Positions 11,102-23,410 of a stretch of 64,000 nucleotides of DNA are shown in pieces. Below the pieces are notes generated by a model. It ran no database searches. It saw only the letters and a program-made list of their open reading frames with translations, and had not been told where the DNA came from. The position numbers and the translations under genes are program-made. Each line of letters begins with the position of its first letter. Position 1 is the first letter of the stretch. Source of the DNA: Karstenula rhodostoma CBS 690.94. Taxonomy: Eukaryota; Ascomycota; Dothideomycetes; Pleosporales; Didymosphaeriaceae. The stretch spans positions 372,001 to 436,000 of the forward strand of contig MU001516.1 of the NCBI GenBank assembly GCA_010093485.1, read 5' to 3'.

Positions 11102-12700
11102 TCAATTTGAACCTTCCGGTCGACCAACCCTAAAGGAGAACGGGAAATCAGACCCAGACGTGCGTCCTGAGAGGGCAGTCGAACAGAGTCCCCAAAAACC
11201 GTTTCGTTCCATTATCTTCGGTATCAACCAAAAGGGAATGCGAAGTTTCAACTTCTCTCCTACCGTGTACGGCAACAATTCGATACCATCGCCGTGCTTG
11301 AAAAGCGGCTCGTCATGTGATTTAGGACCATTCTGGAATTTGTATAGCGTGTTATCTTCGACGTGGTCGGAATAAAGTAGGACAGGAGCAGTTTTAGGCT
11401 TTGAGTAGAGGTATACAGTCCTATGAAAACGATGACCAACTGGATTCACCTGCAATAATACGACTTCGAGAAAACACCAGTTACCCCGGCTTTTGCCTAA
11501 GTTTGGTCCTCTGTATAAAGCCAAGGCTGTTGCCTGGGAAAATGTGAACCGGTGAGAAACTAAGCCTGGTCTCCAGCAAGCAGCTGAGCTTTCTCTCATG
11601 TAAGTAGCTAAGCTTGCGCTCCCGGAAGTAGAATCATCAAGGCATATCTCGATATATGGCGACGGAATGCGCAACTCGCTTGCCAATGGTGTAGATTCCG
11701 TAAACCCGAGATCATACGCAACAACCAGAGCGCAACAGAAACATAGCCGCGAAGGCTCATGAGTGTTGAGTATCCGGTACAGTAAGTCCTCTTTCGAGCA
11801 ATCGTAGTCGACGTCAATACTTGAGGCCTCATCACACAGCGATAAGAGCGAGAACACCCTGTCTCGTGGAACACTGCACTCCCTCTTCTTGAAACGGTTC
11901 ATCAGCACTACCAATGGATTTGCACCATGCGCGTCATCAACTTCCCAATAAGTAGGGTCAAACCGTCCAGGTCCAGGTGGAAACCCTGTATAATACTTTG
12001 ACAGCCTTCTCATGGACATCAGGTGCGGTCCTAGTAAGATCTCGTGATGGCGTGCGAGTTTGATCTCCTGCGTAAATCATGCCCTACACCAATATGGATT
12101 TCGATGCGTGAGGTCAAGAAACTCTGCTGGGAAATAGTACTCCAATCTCGAGGCAATCCGATATTCTTTCCTTCCGAGGTTCCAATATTCTTCCCTTTCG
12201 AGGTTCCACTTTTCGAAATCCTTGAAGATGTCGGGCATGTCCTCAGCTAGTCTGTCATTGCATTTACCAAGCCAAGAGATGACAGAGGTTGCTTTGGAAT
12301 AGATTTCGCCCATTTGTTGGACCTGGTGATTCCTCTCCACACCATCTTGCTGGTTGATGCATAAAGCGTCGATCCAGTATACTCGTCGAATGCTCTGCAG
12401 TGCCGCCGCCACTTCCAGGAAGTCGAACAAGTTCTGCCGTATTCGCGTTTCACTACCATTGATGATGATCGCTTGTAGGTCTTTGGGCAGCGATGGTGGT
12501 TCCCACATGTATGACAGACAAGTGTACTCAGCCTCGGTCGTTGCGTGAGACATGGTACACTGTATCAGTCCGTCGGGCGATAAGTCGGGAAGCACCTCGA
12601 GGAGGCGTATCGAGGGCTTGCTGAGATCCAAAGGCTGATGAGTGAACCGCCCACGACCGGATGGGGGCTGCCATAGATCCGGATGAGCATTTGCCGTCAC
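11102..12700 (-). pseudogene. HET-domain (heterokaryon incompatibility) gene with in-frame TGA
   Basis: From an ATG at 12700 the frame encodes a clear HET domain: EYTCLSYMWEPP, then a VYWIDALCINQQDGVERNHQ motif, then QMGEIYSKATSVISWLG. A TGA at 12079-12077 interrupts it after 207 codons; the same frame then stays open for 324 more codons to 11102. The stop sits in YWCRA-stop-FTQEI, where family members usually have Trp (the pattern resembles YWxRxWxxQE), so it looks like a single TGG to TGA change. No acceptable intron removes it. HET proteins trigger non-self recognition and cell death after fusion of unlike strains and are often polymorphic or inactive. Either this allele is inactive, or the shortened 207-residue product is used, or the base is a sequencing error. 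Confidence 0.75.
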
Positions 12701-13610
12701 GGGTGAAAGACTTCGAGAAATGCAAGGAGGGCAGGCACAATTTTGTCCGTTGCTAGGAAGCGCGTGGGAGAGTTGATCGATGATGGAAGGCTTCTAGGTA
12801 GCGGTGCAGTCGCTGTGAAGTCGCTGTGAAGCCACTGTGCAAGGCGGCCGATGAGAAGAAAGCATAAGAGGCTGAGCAAGGTTGACCGGATCAATGTGGC
12901 TGAATCAGGCTGAAGCGAATCGTCGGTGTCACTCCAGTTCTGGGATGAGCGTCTACACGCCGGCCTCACCCGGGCCCTTTCTTGCGATCGATATCTAGTT
13001 GCTTCTGTGCTTTGCGATAGTGTATCCCGTAGAAAAAGTCAGCGAAAGTGACTGCAAAGGTTATAGAAGAGAGAGCGATGCAGCGGAGGTTGTCTAGGGG
13101 TTGGGCGCACCTGCCGTACTACCAGAAGCACCTTCCCCAACAACACACATGAAGTATACGCGTAAACCTCGCAGTAGACAGCAAATATGCACTTAAACAC
13201 AGCCATTCCGTCAAAAATCGATTACAAGTATCTACACTCGAAACGACAAGAGTCTTATCATCATAACCCGTAGTATAAACGCCAATGTGCGCACTCGCAT
13301 ATCATACCGATGCCGTCGTGAAAGCGAACGAAGACAACGCATAACAACAACAGAACACCTCTTCATGGGTATCCGCAAACGCCACGCACGAACCAGTACA
13401 AGGTCCCAAACGAAGGTGACGAGGTATCGACGTGCTGAATTCATCCACCGGCCGTGCCTCGAACTGCCGACAAGAAAACAAACGATGCCGCACCGATAAA
13501 AGTACAGAAGAATAGGCGTGCTTTTGAAGTGAAGTATTGCGAACAAACGATTTGGTAAGTAAATAATGGGTATAGTGCGTACACCAGCACGTAATGCGTA
13601 GGCTCGTTCA
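12701..13610. other. intergenic
   Basis: Between the 5' end of the HET-domain gene and the 3' end of rlmA, both on the minus strand. No coding frame with protein-like composition was found. Confidence 0.4.
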
Positions 13611-15449
13611 TCAAGCCTTTACTCGCTTCTGGCTGCCTGCATCGGAACCCTCATCAGAGGGCTTACGCTTGCGATCGGCAGGCTCATCGCGACCGAAGCT
13701 AGGACCGTTTGGGGCCACCGGCGTTTGGAAGGGAAGCGGGCTGGGCAGCATGTTGGAATCTCGGCCAAAGCCCCACTCCGGGTAGAAACTCGATGGAGAG
13801 GGTAGGAGTCCATTTTCGACAAAGCGGCTGGGAAGCGCGGAAATGGGAGTTTCCATCTCGCCACGGCTTCCATACGAGCCGTTGTTGGTGGGAGGGGCCG
13901 GGCGTGCAAATGGATTTGGTGGACCAGTAGCTCCAGCACTCATGATAGAGTTCGCGCTCGGGGAAGGAGGAGGCAGGACAACGCCGGAAGAATGTGTATC
14001 AGTGCTGGTCCTTGCAGGAGTTGCACCAGTCGTTCCGGAACCTCTGGGCGAAGACTCTGCAGTCTGGCTTCCTCTCTCCTCATCGTCAGCTGGAATTTGC
14101 AGCATCAGTCGTGGCTTTGCAATGCTGTTCGTCCGGGACACAGGGACTATGGGCATAGATGACGCCGACTGAGTACGCTGAGGATGATTTGGTACTTGCG
14201 GAGGGGATGGGTGCGGCGGGGAGTTGCCATTGCCGTCCACCTGAGGTCGCGAAACTGAAGCCAAATCGATCGATTGCGATCGAACTCCAGGCTCGGTTTT
14301 GATCATGGGAGGGTCGCTTCGAGGAGGCTCTGCATTACTCGTTCCCCAAGAAGCGAACATGGATTGGCTGTCGTCAATGGGAGTGAAAATGCTGTGCTTG
14401 GCGGCGGAGGGTAGTGGTTTAGGTTGCGGCAAGGGAGGGCTTTGGAAATCGTTGCGGTTTGGCTGTGGCGGAGACGGCACTGTCAGTTGGTGATTGTGGG
14501 ATTGGGCCTGAGGTTGGGGTTGCGATTGGGAACGGTCTTGCTGCTGCTGCTGTTGCTGCTGTTGCTGCTGCTGTTGCTGTGTTTGTTGCGGCTGCTGGAA
14601 CGCGGGAGGCATGGATTGTCTACGCGGCTCCTGCTGTTGCATGTATTGGACTTGGGGATGGGCCGGCGGGTGTGTGTATTGGAACTGGGGTGGGGCCGGT
14701 GCTGGCGGGGGCTTTGGCGCCATGCCCTGCGCAGCTTGCGGGTAGAAGGGCGGGTTTGGCATGTATGCGAAGTTGTTCTGCGGCTGTGGGGTCTGCGAAG
14801 GGTGGTGGGGTGGCACCAGGTTGGAGCTCGGTCGACGCATTTGGGCTCGCGAATCGGGCCGTGACAGGCTTCCTGGCTGCGGGGAGGAGTGTCGGGCGTG
14901 GTACGGGAGACCGTTGGGCATTGGCGGGGAATTCGAAGGAGTCCCATGTCGCATGTGCTGGTAGGATGGGTTGTTCTGCAGATGGTGTCCCATCATGGCG
15001 TGCTCGGGAGGGGTATGCGAGTCTCGCGGGGGCGAGCCGGCCATCATGGCGCCCTCCTCGTCGTCGTCCTCGTCGTCCATGTCCTTCTTGCCCATGAAGT
15101 CTTCGGGCCCCTTGTGCTCGTGTGCGCCGCCATACTACCAATCGTTAGTGCCAAACCGTGGACGTGGTAACACGCGGGTACCTACATATTGGTACCGTCC
15201 GATGGTCTCGTTGATGTCGCCCGAGGAGAACTCGTACAGCTTCTTGTTGTGGCCGAAGATGATGACGGCAACGTCGACGGAGCAGAGCACGGAGAGCTCG
15301 TGAGCCTTCTTGAAAAGGCCGCCTTTGCGCTTCAGGAAGGTCCTGCGACAGGTCAGTTTCAGCCGCGACCGGATCACGACCGATGCAGCTTACACGGAGC
15401 GGTTGCGGTCGTCCTTGATGGCCTTGATCTCAATCTTCCTGCGACCCAT
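13611..15449 (-). CDS. rlmA: MADS-box transcription factor, RlmA/Rlm1 (MEF2) type
   Basis: Three exons, 15449-15394, 15342-15186 and 15134-13611, encode 578 aa. The MADS box occupies residues 1-58, starting [20 protein letters not shown] and continuing through [19 protein letters not shown] and VAVIIFG. It is followed by a MEF2-like extension reaching [17 protein letters not shown]. Splice phases fit: the first intron splits the Val codon of RSVTF. The rest is disordered and rich in Pro, Gln and Ser, with a run of about 14 consecutive Gln near residues 245-265 and a basic C terminus (DRKRKPSDE...KRVKA). Rlm1/RlmA is the nuclear target of the cell wall integrity MAP kinase pathway and controls wall biosynthesis genes. 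The start is fixed by the invariant MGR at the MADS N terminus. Confidence 0.92.
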
Positions 15450-17752
15450 GGTGACTGGAGGCGATCAGGCTGGAGTGCGCATATGACTGGCGATACGGGC
15501 GGAGTGTGGCTGGAGAGCGCGGCGTGCAAAGGCAGGTGCGGAGGGCGACGACGCGAAGGAGCGCGGCGGGAGGCAGGCGTGGCCTGGGGGCAACAGCGGG
15601 AGAGGTGCGGGCGCCGAGCAGCGAGATATATGTGTGCGGTGGTTGCGCGACACTGTTCACTGTTGACCGGGGCCGCGACGCACGACGTGAGGCTCTTGGG
15701 TCGAACACTGAAGGGTAGAGTCGAACATTGCTCGAACGTGGGCATGTCCTAATAATAGCAGACCGCTGTGGCCTGTGCCATCCCTCAGCCGTTAATTAGC
15801 GGACTTTGGCTGCCTCGGTGGACTCGCCCATTGGTGCTGCAATCTATTCTCCCATTCGTCCTCTGCGCGCAACACGCCTGCAAACTCGCCCAAAGAGTTA
15901 TTTTAAGGACCTTTCCGCTGCACCGTGATGCCGTGCCGTGCGACGCCCGCCCGCTGCGAAGAAGCAGCCGTGGCCCGCATCTGTGGCATCGCGACAGCGT
16001 CTGCCACTCTGCATGGGGCAGGTGTGTCTCGTCAACCTGTCCCCGGCCTGGGAAAAAGCATCGACACATCTCCGCACTCGGTTCGAGTAAAAAGGTCAGA
16101 CGGCAAGCATCAGCGTGGTCGATCAATGAGTCTGTCTGTCTGCAGCCTCGAGGTACGGCTGCCTGCTATCAACCATCAGCCGAACGTCTACGCTGCCAGG
16201 AACGCGACCTCACCATGGGCTTGACAGGCCGCCCTGTCCGGTGCAGCCAGGCACAACTCCTGTGCGCGCTGTGCTCCCCGGTACATTGTGGCCTTGTGCT
16301 GCCATGTTTGCGCCAAGCCATGCCTTCGCCCTGCAACACACGATGGCCCACTGTGGTAGGTCGCTCAATCTCGGCCGCCCACCCTCTTCGGGACCGACTG
16401 CCCTTGGGGGCCGCCGCCAGCTAGCACGCGAATGTGCTTTGGCTGTGTTTTGCGCCCATTGTGCGGTATTCATGCCGAACTGGTGAAGCCATACTGTTCC
16501 GGTCTTGCGAGGTCCATCCCCGCTGCCGTTGGCTGCAAGCGCGCAGAGACGATGCCTGCCAAGTTATGTAGAAGCCATTATGGGCCCGCGTGCCAATGAA
16601 CGCGCAGCAACGACACTCGAATACGATTGACCGGTAGCACAAACGGACAGAAAACACGCAGCATCGGTACCGGTGGACGTTGAACGTTGTGGCAGGGCTA
16701 GGTTCCGCCAGTTGTGGTCGTGCTCCCGCATTAGTGGCGATCCGCTTCTAAAATTATCCCACAGGAACGAGGCGATGACGCTTGACCCAACCTCACCACA
16801 GAACGATTCTCGACTTCTGGAGCTCTGCACTTTGTAATCTACTAGTCCACGAACGCCTGCCCTGCCCTTTCGCATTCTGCCCCATACACAGTCTGTCCCC
16901 GTGACAGAATCTCACATGCGTAGACGCCTGCTCGTATGCCCGTGAAGCCATTCACATCTGTTTACCCCCCACTTCCACAACGCTGACTGGCCGTAGTCCG
17001 GCCCGTCATCCTCCTGCTACTCCACATCTGCCCACCACCCCTCCAAATAGTCACCGCTATGCTTCTTCTCTCCTGTCACGCCGCATCCACACATCACAGA
17101 CGTTCATCGACCCTTGTTCATAGCTCGATTACCAGGTTCGAGGAGACCCGTTGGCTCACCCTCGACCTACTTGGAGACCACCCTCATCTATCAGACGCAG
17201 GTACCCTCCCAGCTTACCTATTCTTAGACCACCGAACCACATTGACAAGTCTTATCGTCTTTGCAACCGCCGTGGAATCCTCTACGATGCTCGAGAGTAC
17301 ACAAAAAGAAACATCACATGTGCCACACAGGCGTGGCCGCAGGCCGATTGCTCACAGCTCCTACACTCCCTCCCTGTATACTGCAGATTCTGTTAAGATC
17401 GACTCTACTGACATTCAGACTCTAAGCGCTTCACTACAGCTACGATAACCTCCAAGGGGGCAAAGGTCAGCAAGAATAGAACATCAGTGGTTCCATACCA
17501 CGTCAATACACCCCCTAACTATCCAGTCTAGATGCCGTCGACTTAGCAAGCACGGAAAGAAGGAGATTGCAAGGCAGACTTGGTCGACCCTCCTGTCAGG
17601 GCTGGATAGGGAGTTGGAGTTTGTAAGTTTCTTCCTGGCAGCCTTAGAGCTGTACTCATTACTAACAACGAGTGTTTCAGTCTAACTACTACGTACCAAC
17701 ACGGCATCTATCTGACTATTACCTTCTACCAGCTTTGCAGGCCAACGTCAAC
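15450..17752. other. long intergenic region upstream of rlmA
   Basis: About 2.3 kb with no recognisable protein. A 129-codon plus-strand frame at 17059-17448 and several others are present, but their composition is random. The first part is probably the rlmA promoter. A spliced small gene or noncoding RNA between 16.9 and 17.75 kb cannot be excluded. Confidence 0.4.
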
Positions 17753-19039
17753 CTAAAACAGCGCCCGGTTCCCAGGAAGATCCTCCAACCCTAGGCCACC
17801 GTCAGTAAACATGCGAGGACTTGGAAGTGCTGTTTCAGCCAACTTACATCCATCTATATTCTCATTCACCGTTCGTGGAACGGTGCACTTCGTGGCCTGC
17901 TCGGGGGTCTGGCTCTTCAGTGCCGGACAAGCATCGCCGTTGCACCTTGTATCCATTGCCCGCTGCAGAGCATCGTCTTTCCAGCCGAAGACATAGTCTC
18001 CATGGTTGGAGTATCCGTGTCTGTGATTTACCATCAGTCGCATAGCCGTATACGGTGGGTGAATCCGGCTCCACCTACTTATCTCCCGTGCTCCACACGA
18101 ACGGCTGCGAGCCATCTGCCGGCCACAGGCTCTTGTCGTTGAAGCCCCGGGTCTGCCAATAATCGTCAGCAATCGACCACTCCTCCAGTAGAAGACACCC
18201 ATCCTTACATCCCAGATAACCTCATACATCACCTGCGGAATAACCACAGGATGACTCGCCGGACACTTCCCCGTCGGCCCCACATCATTCGCCTGACTCC
18301 CTGTCGCATACGCCTACACCCGTTAGCCAATCCATTCCAATCCACTCCCCACCCTCACCACCGTATCAGAAAAAAAAACGCTCACCACATGGCTCTTATG
18401 ATCCGGACTATCCAAATTCTTCCCATCCCAGCACGTCGGAAACGTAATAATCGTCCTAATCCCCCCGTCACACGCCTTCCCAGGCAACTCCTGCCCATCC
18501 GGCGCCCCGCAGTTGATATTGCTATTATCCCCCGTCTTCGGCATGCACCTATGGCACACCTTCCTTTCAGGCTGCGGTGTCGACGCCGCCGCATCGCCCA
18601 CCAGCATCCTAAACCCGGGGCGGAACGCCGTCACGGCGGTCGTGTTCTTCGCGTCGGGGATGTAATATACGGTGATGCCGCCATCGCCTTTTAAGCCTTC
18701 GCTGGGCGCCTGCGGCACGCGGTGGAAGGTGCCGTTTCGCGCGCGGAAGAAGAGGACGGCGGTCCAGTAGTTTGAGAAGTCCTCTGAGAAGGTGCACGAG
18801 GTGCATGTGGAGAGGGCGGGGAGGTCGTGAGCGAGGGTGGCGTTGAAGGAGTTGCCGCCGACGATTTGGTGGAGGTGGGGGGACGGGGTGAGGCCTGGGT
18901 TGACGAGGGGGTCGATGCGGTCGTGGACGAGTTGGGAGCATTCGAAGCGCATCATGGGGACTGTGCCGGGGGCGGGGACGGTTTGGGAGGTCACGAGGTG
19001 GGCGAGGAGGAGGGTGAGCCACTGCATGTTGGAGAGCAT
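17753..19039 (-). CDS. secreted DUF1996-domain protein
   Basis: Four exons, 19039-18386, 18313-18209, 18152-18079 and 18020-17753, give 366 aa; all introns are GT...AG with matching phases. A signal peptide is visible (MLSNMQWLTLLLAHLVTSQT). Hallmarks of DUF1996 follow: MMRFECSQLVHDRIDPLVNP near residue 28, HLHQIVGGNSF, CTSCTFSEDFSNYWTAVLFF, YYIPDA, CHRCMP, TFPTCWDGKNLDSPDHKSHV across the first junction, CPASHPVVIPQVMYEVIWD, and HGDYVFGWKDDALQRAMD in the last exon. The family is extracellular and fungal, of unknown catalytic function, and sometimes fused to WSC domains; none is present here. The C-terminal 30 residues after NENIDG are less typical, so the true 3' end may differ slightly. Confidence 0.88.
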
Positions 19040-19943
19040 GTTTGCTGCTTGGGTGAGTGCGAAAGTGAGGATGGAGGCAGAGCGAGGGCTTGGTCGCTGC
19101 GTTCCATATACTTACACTCGACTTTGTTGGTTGGGGTGGTGCCCCACCTCCCTTCATGCGCGTTTAATCTCACAGTGCATGTTCATATAGCAAGTCATTT
19201 AGGCGAGCGTTCGGGAGATGACCCCCCATCACGCCGGGTCCCAAGGCCCCTCTGGCCGTTATGGCCGGTGATTACACCCACGTTTTTGGGTCTGTGATAA
19301 TGTATAGTAGCTTTACTCAGCGTTGCGTTGCGTCGATGTCGTGTTTGAGACACCCCGGATGCAAGCCCGCGCCCACGAGGTGCATAAACATTGTCACTTC
19401 GCAAAGCTATCATCACGACATCTTTCAGGCTGGCTCGAGTCCGCATGCCCCTGAAAGTGTTCCTTCGTCATACTACGTATGTAGGTAACTGCTCGGCTCC
19501 AGTGACGTATTAGCACTAAATCCACCCAGACAGTGAACACACGCTACCCACATCCAGGTATATTAGCAGGCATTCTTTTCTGGTACGATGGAGAGAAAAC
19601 AAAGGGCTAACGCAACAAAGGTATCGCATCGGCCAAGGTTCTTTATGGCTTCGACGTAACAATGGCCTGGAAGACACGTGGGTTGTCATGCGCGGAGGGA
19701 CAATGCTTGTGGTTTGAACGGATTGTTTCGTCTTGGGGATGGTTCATAAGCCATTACATGGGCAAGTATGGAGAAGACAGCCAGTCGGAGGCTAGCTCTA
19801 TGCAGCTCCCGTATGAAGCCCCAGCATCCTCGACCCCGGGAAGGGACACCAACACCCTATGCCTACAACACAAGATCTTATGTCCTCCAAAACCCCTCAC
19901 CCCAGCGCCCTACCCACACACAACCCCTCACCACCCCCTCCCA
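19040..19943. other. intergenic
   Basis: Between two minus-strand genes, so it should include the promoter of the DUF1996 gene and the 3' flank of the alpha/beta hydrolase gene. Nothing else supported. Confidence 0.4.
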
Positions 19944-20938
19944 TCACGCCAACCACTCCCCTTCAACCCCCCTCAGCAACTCCCCCAACCACCCCGCCTC
20001 CTCCTCATAAACATCCCCATCAAACCCATGATCCCCCTCCGGCGTCACCAACTCAAACCGCGTCTTGGGAAACAGCTCCCTCGCCCTCGCTACAAACCCC
20101 TCCGTCCACTCCACCCCCACATTCGTATCATCCCTCCCATGCAGGATATACGTCGGCACGAAAAACCCCGCATCCTCAATCCGCGTATCAGGCATGAGAT
20201 GCCTCTCCGTCCCGAAAAACTCCCCCCACCGCCCATGCGCGCGCAGCATCGGCGCCACGGCGTCGCGCGCAGGCGGGCGCGCCGCGCTGATGATAGTACC
20301 GGGGACTATGCTTGCCAAAAACTCGTCCAGCACTTCTTTCGGCGGGATGGACTCGCCCATGATGATGTCGTCTGGGGAAGTGGGGAAGGCGTTGACGACG
20401 GGGTATTGCAGGAGACACGCTCTAAAGGTGTTTTGCGGGAGGGATAGCACCGATTGCAAGGCTACCCAGCCGCCTGCGGATTCTCCTGATACCAGGACGC
20501 GGGAGAGGTCCGGGGAGATGGAGGGGTTTTTGGAGGCGAGATACGCCGGTAAAGAGGTCGTGAGCCAGGTGCCTAGGGAGGCGATGTCGGAGAGGATGTC
20601 GTCGCCCGTGTGCTCGGGGGCGAGGCGGTAGTTGGGGAGGATGGCGATGGCGTTGTTGCGGATGAGGAAGGGGACGAGGTAGCCTGCGAACCAGGGGGCG
20701 TATACGGCTGTGCCGGCCGTCTGGTGCGTAGCGTCAGTGATAGCACCGGGGGGAGTTGTTGGGCGCTGCTTACCAGGCCGCCGCCGTGCCATTTGAGCAT
20801 TACTGGACGCTTGCCCGGTGTGATGTCCTTTGGGACGAGCACGTTGACTTCTATTTCATGGTCGCCGATCTTTTTGTACGACGTTGTGTAGATATTGAAC
20901 TTGTCGAAGCGGGTTTCCGCTGTTGTGCGGAGCGACAT
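19944..20938 (-). CDS. alpha/beta hydrolase (HSL-like esterase/lipase type)
   Basis: Exons 20938-20774 and 20720-19944 join in phase 0 (intron 53 nt, GTAAGC...CCAG) to give 313 aa. The oxyanion-hole motif is KWHGGGL (about residues 49-55), which the splice completes. The nucleophile elbow is GESAGG, the acid probably lies in ILHGRDDTNV, and the catalytic His in GDHGFDG near residue 290. There is no signal peptide, so it is probably intracellular. The fold and HGGG/GxSxG pair place it with the hormone-sensitive-lipase-like group of carboxylesterases; many such fungal enzymes act on small esters or secondary-metabolite intermediates. The substrate cannot be told from sequence. Confidence 0.85.
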
Positions 20939-21761
20939 GTCGGTCTGTCGAGATGTGGTGCTTGGTTTCGGATACCGGGTGAATGGAAATATATGGCGTA
21001 GAAGCTGTGATCGAGTATTTGAGTTTTGGGTCCAATCTGGAGTCGAGTTGCCCGTTCCTTGAATATCGCAGGTTTTCTCACTTTGAGTAGCAGCTGGAAA
21101 TTCCGAAAACAAGTAAAAGTACCCGTCTAACAATATATATCTCGTATATCACAAACCCGAACGGCGTTCACGCAATCCTTTATACTTGCTACGCCGCACA
21201 CTACCGCCCGTCATGTACTCACAACCCGCTACGTATCATCTTCACCCACCTCACGCTATCACGCACCTCAAAGGGCGGCAGCCCTTAACACCGCAGTCTT
21301 CCTAACCAGTACAGGAGATTTACGCTCGTGCGTTTACGCCTGCAAGTTGGCGTTGCGTCTGGCCTGCCAAGTCGGGGAATTTTCACCCGTGCGCAGCTAC
21401 GGACCCGCTTCATAGGTGTGCATCACGACATCTGCGATTTGTAAGCATCGCCTACCCACTTACAACGCTTCTTTGGTGTTACTTTTAGGCGACAGTCCAC
21501 TATCTGTCTACTACTTTACGGGACTCCACTTTGTGGTTCGTGTCAACAATCAAAAAACCATCACAAGCATCGTATCTACCATCAAGAGCATATTTAGGTT
21601 TTAGCATGCAGATTCTAAAGCAGCACTACAAGGAACGAATTGCATTATCATTTCGCTCATATGAAAGCCCGCATCTTGCAGGCTTGACATGTGCCACAGC
21701 CCTATTCCTCCCACCCTAGCTACCTTTGGTAACTTAACATCCACACCAACCCACCCAAACC
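20939..21761. other. intergenic with one dispersed-repeat copy
   Basis: Lies between two minus-strand hydrolase genes. It contains repeat copy B at 21454-21570 and no supported gene. Confidence 0.4.
21454..21570 (+). repeat. dispersed repeat, copy B
   Basis: The plus strand reads CACTTACAACGCTTCTTTGG, TTACTTTTAGGCGACAGTC, CTTTACGGGACTCCACTTTG and TGGTTCGTGTCAACAATC, matching the minus strand of copy A block for block and the outward ends of copies C and D. It is about 190 bp downstream of the hydrolase gene ending at 21762 (minus strand). Confidence 0.75.
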
Positions 21762-22634
21762 CTATATCCCCTTCCTCCCCAAGAACTCCAATATCAACCC
21801 AGCCACAGCCCCAGTATGCCACTCCATCGCAAAATGCCCGGCATCCAAAAAGTTTACCTCCGCCCCCGGTAAATCCCCCTTATACGCCTCCGCGCCTACA
21901 GGCGGGAAAATGACATCATTCCTCCCCCACACCGCAATCAGCGGAACCTGGCTCTCCCTAAACCACTCCTGCACCTTAGGATACAGCTCCAGATTCGTGC
22001 GGTAGTCGTACATCAGGTCGAGCTGGATATCAAACACACCCTCCCGCTCAAGCAGCGCCTGGTCGAGCGTCCAGGCCGCGGGGTCGAGGGCGGCAGGGTC
22101 CGGCTCGCCGTCCGTGTACTGGCCTTTTGTGCCGGACTGGAGGAATGGGACGAGGGCTTCGCGCGCGGGGCCGCTGTTGTTGGAGTTCCAGAGCGTGCGG
22201 ATGGGGTCCCAGAAGGAGCCGAGGCCGGAGGCGTAGGCGTTGCCGTTTTGTGTGATGATGGCGGATATACGGTCGGGATGCTCGAGTGCGAGGCGCAGGC
22301 CGACCGGCGCGCCGTAGTCGAAGATGTAGATGGCGTATTTGGTCGGCGGGTCGTGAATTTCGGAGAGGAAGGTGGAGACTGTGGCGGCGAGGGCGTCAAA
22401 GGTGTAGGTGTAGGAGGTGGAGACGTTGGTGAAGCCGAAGCCGGGGAAGTCTGGGGCGATGACGCGGTATTCGGGGGCGAGGAGGGGGATGAGGTTGCGA
22501 AATTGGTGGGAGGAGGAGGGGTAGCCGTGGAGGAGGAGGATGGTCGGGGAGGTGGGGGCGCCGGCTTCGCGGTAGAAGATGGATTCTCCGGTGGAGAGGG
22601 CGAGGAAGCGGGTTATAGTTGTGAGGAAGGTCAT
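21762..22634 (-). CDS. alpha/beta hydrolase, epoxide hydrolase/haloalkane dehalogenase-like
   Basis: A single exon of 290 aa. Motifs in order: LLLHGYPSSSHQFRNLIPLL (oxyanion hole HGYP), VIAPDFPGFGFT, nucleophile elbow IFDYGAPVG with Asp in place of Ser, VWGRNDVIFPP (candidate acid region) and DAGHFAMEW (catalytic His). An Asp nucleophile with this arrangement is characteristic of epoxide hydrolases and haloalkane dehalogenases; related fungal proteins are of mixed activity. No signal peptide is obvious. It neighbours another alpha/beta hydrolase on the same strand, but the two are not close relatives and need not work together. Confidence 0.85.
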   Translation of the reverse strand: MTFLTTITRFLALSTGESIFYREAGAPTSPTILLLHGYPSSSHQFRNLIPLLAPEYRVIAPDFPGFGFTNVSTSYTYTFDALAATVSTFLSEIHDPPTKYAIYIFDYGAPVGLRLALEHPDRISAIITQNGNAYASGLGSFWDPIRTLWNSNNSGPAREALVPFLQSGTKGQYTDGEPDPAALDPAAWTLDQALLEREGVFDIQLDLMYDYRTNLELYPKVQEWFRESQVPLIAVWGRNDVIFPPVGAEAYKGDLPGAEVNFLDAGHFAMEWHTGAVAGLILEFLGRKGI

Positions 22635-23410
22635 GTTGGGGAGATGCGGTCCACTGCCGAGCGTTGAAGCAAAGAACCTTGAAGGTTTTGGTATTGTGGT
22701 TTGGAGGCTCGATAATGCATCTCATTATGAAGATGTCCAGGTCTTTTATATATCTCTTTTGCACGATGCGATTCCAAATGCGAGCTCACACTGTTGATCG
22801 CTCCTCACCGACCGCGCCAAGAGCCCCACTCGTAATCATTTACGCAAGGAGGCTGACAGGCCAAGGCCATTCGATGTCGCAATGTTTAATTGGCTTTCCT
22901 CGTTTGGTAGAACGGCACACTGTAGGAGAATCACGAGCGCATTGCAGCTGCTGACGATTCCCCAACCCACTGCGCCATACTCGCTCTCCAAGCATGAACA
23001 GGCTCCGCGGCCGGGATATGACCAAGATACGTGTAAGCAAGTACAGGTGTTTACAACGATGCCGTTCCCGCCATTTCCGCAGTCATTCCGCTATTTTGCG
23101 CGAGCGTTATGCGCTTGCCTGCTGTAGTTATTGCCAGATAGCAATGAAGGAACTACCCTGTAAGACGGACATATTCTTCATCCACCCGGTCCGGTCTCCG
23201 ATTAAGGATGACGATACAAAGGTTTTCATCATTGTTGATGAGTTTGGTAAGGAGGTGGGAGATGAGTACTTACTCTGTGCTCACCATCTGGGTATATGGT
23301 AACGCGCTCCGTAATCATATTTGGGAATGTTCCTGTCATCCGGGATTCATAACCTTTGGTAAGATAGGTATGCCCATTCGTAGTGTGCGATTTCATGCCA
23401 TGCACGTCTC
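22635..23410. other. intergenic
   Basis: Between two minus-strand genes. Contains the probable promoter of the Asp-nucleophile hydrolase gene. No supported gene or RNA. Confidence 0.4.

Noticed and set aside
12060..12090. A tiny intron removing the TGA in the HET gene
   Set aside because: The only GT...AG pair that would delete it is about 20 nt apart, too short to splice.
17059..17448. 129-codon plus-strand ORF upstream of the DUF1996 gene end
   Set aside because: No domain or protein-like pattern, and no clear splice partner.
19662..20447. 261-codon plus-strand frame
   Set aside because: Overlaps the well supported minus-strand alpha/beta hydrolase; proline/arginine-rich shadow translation.
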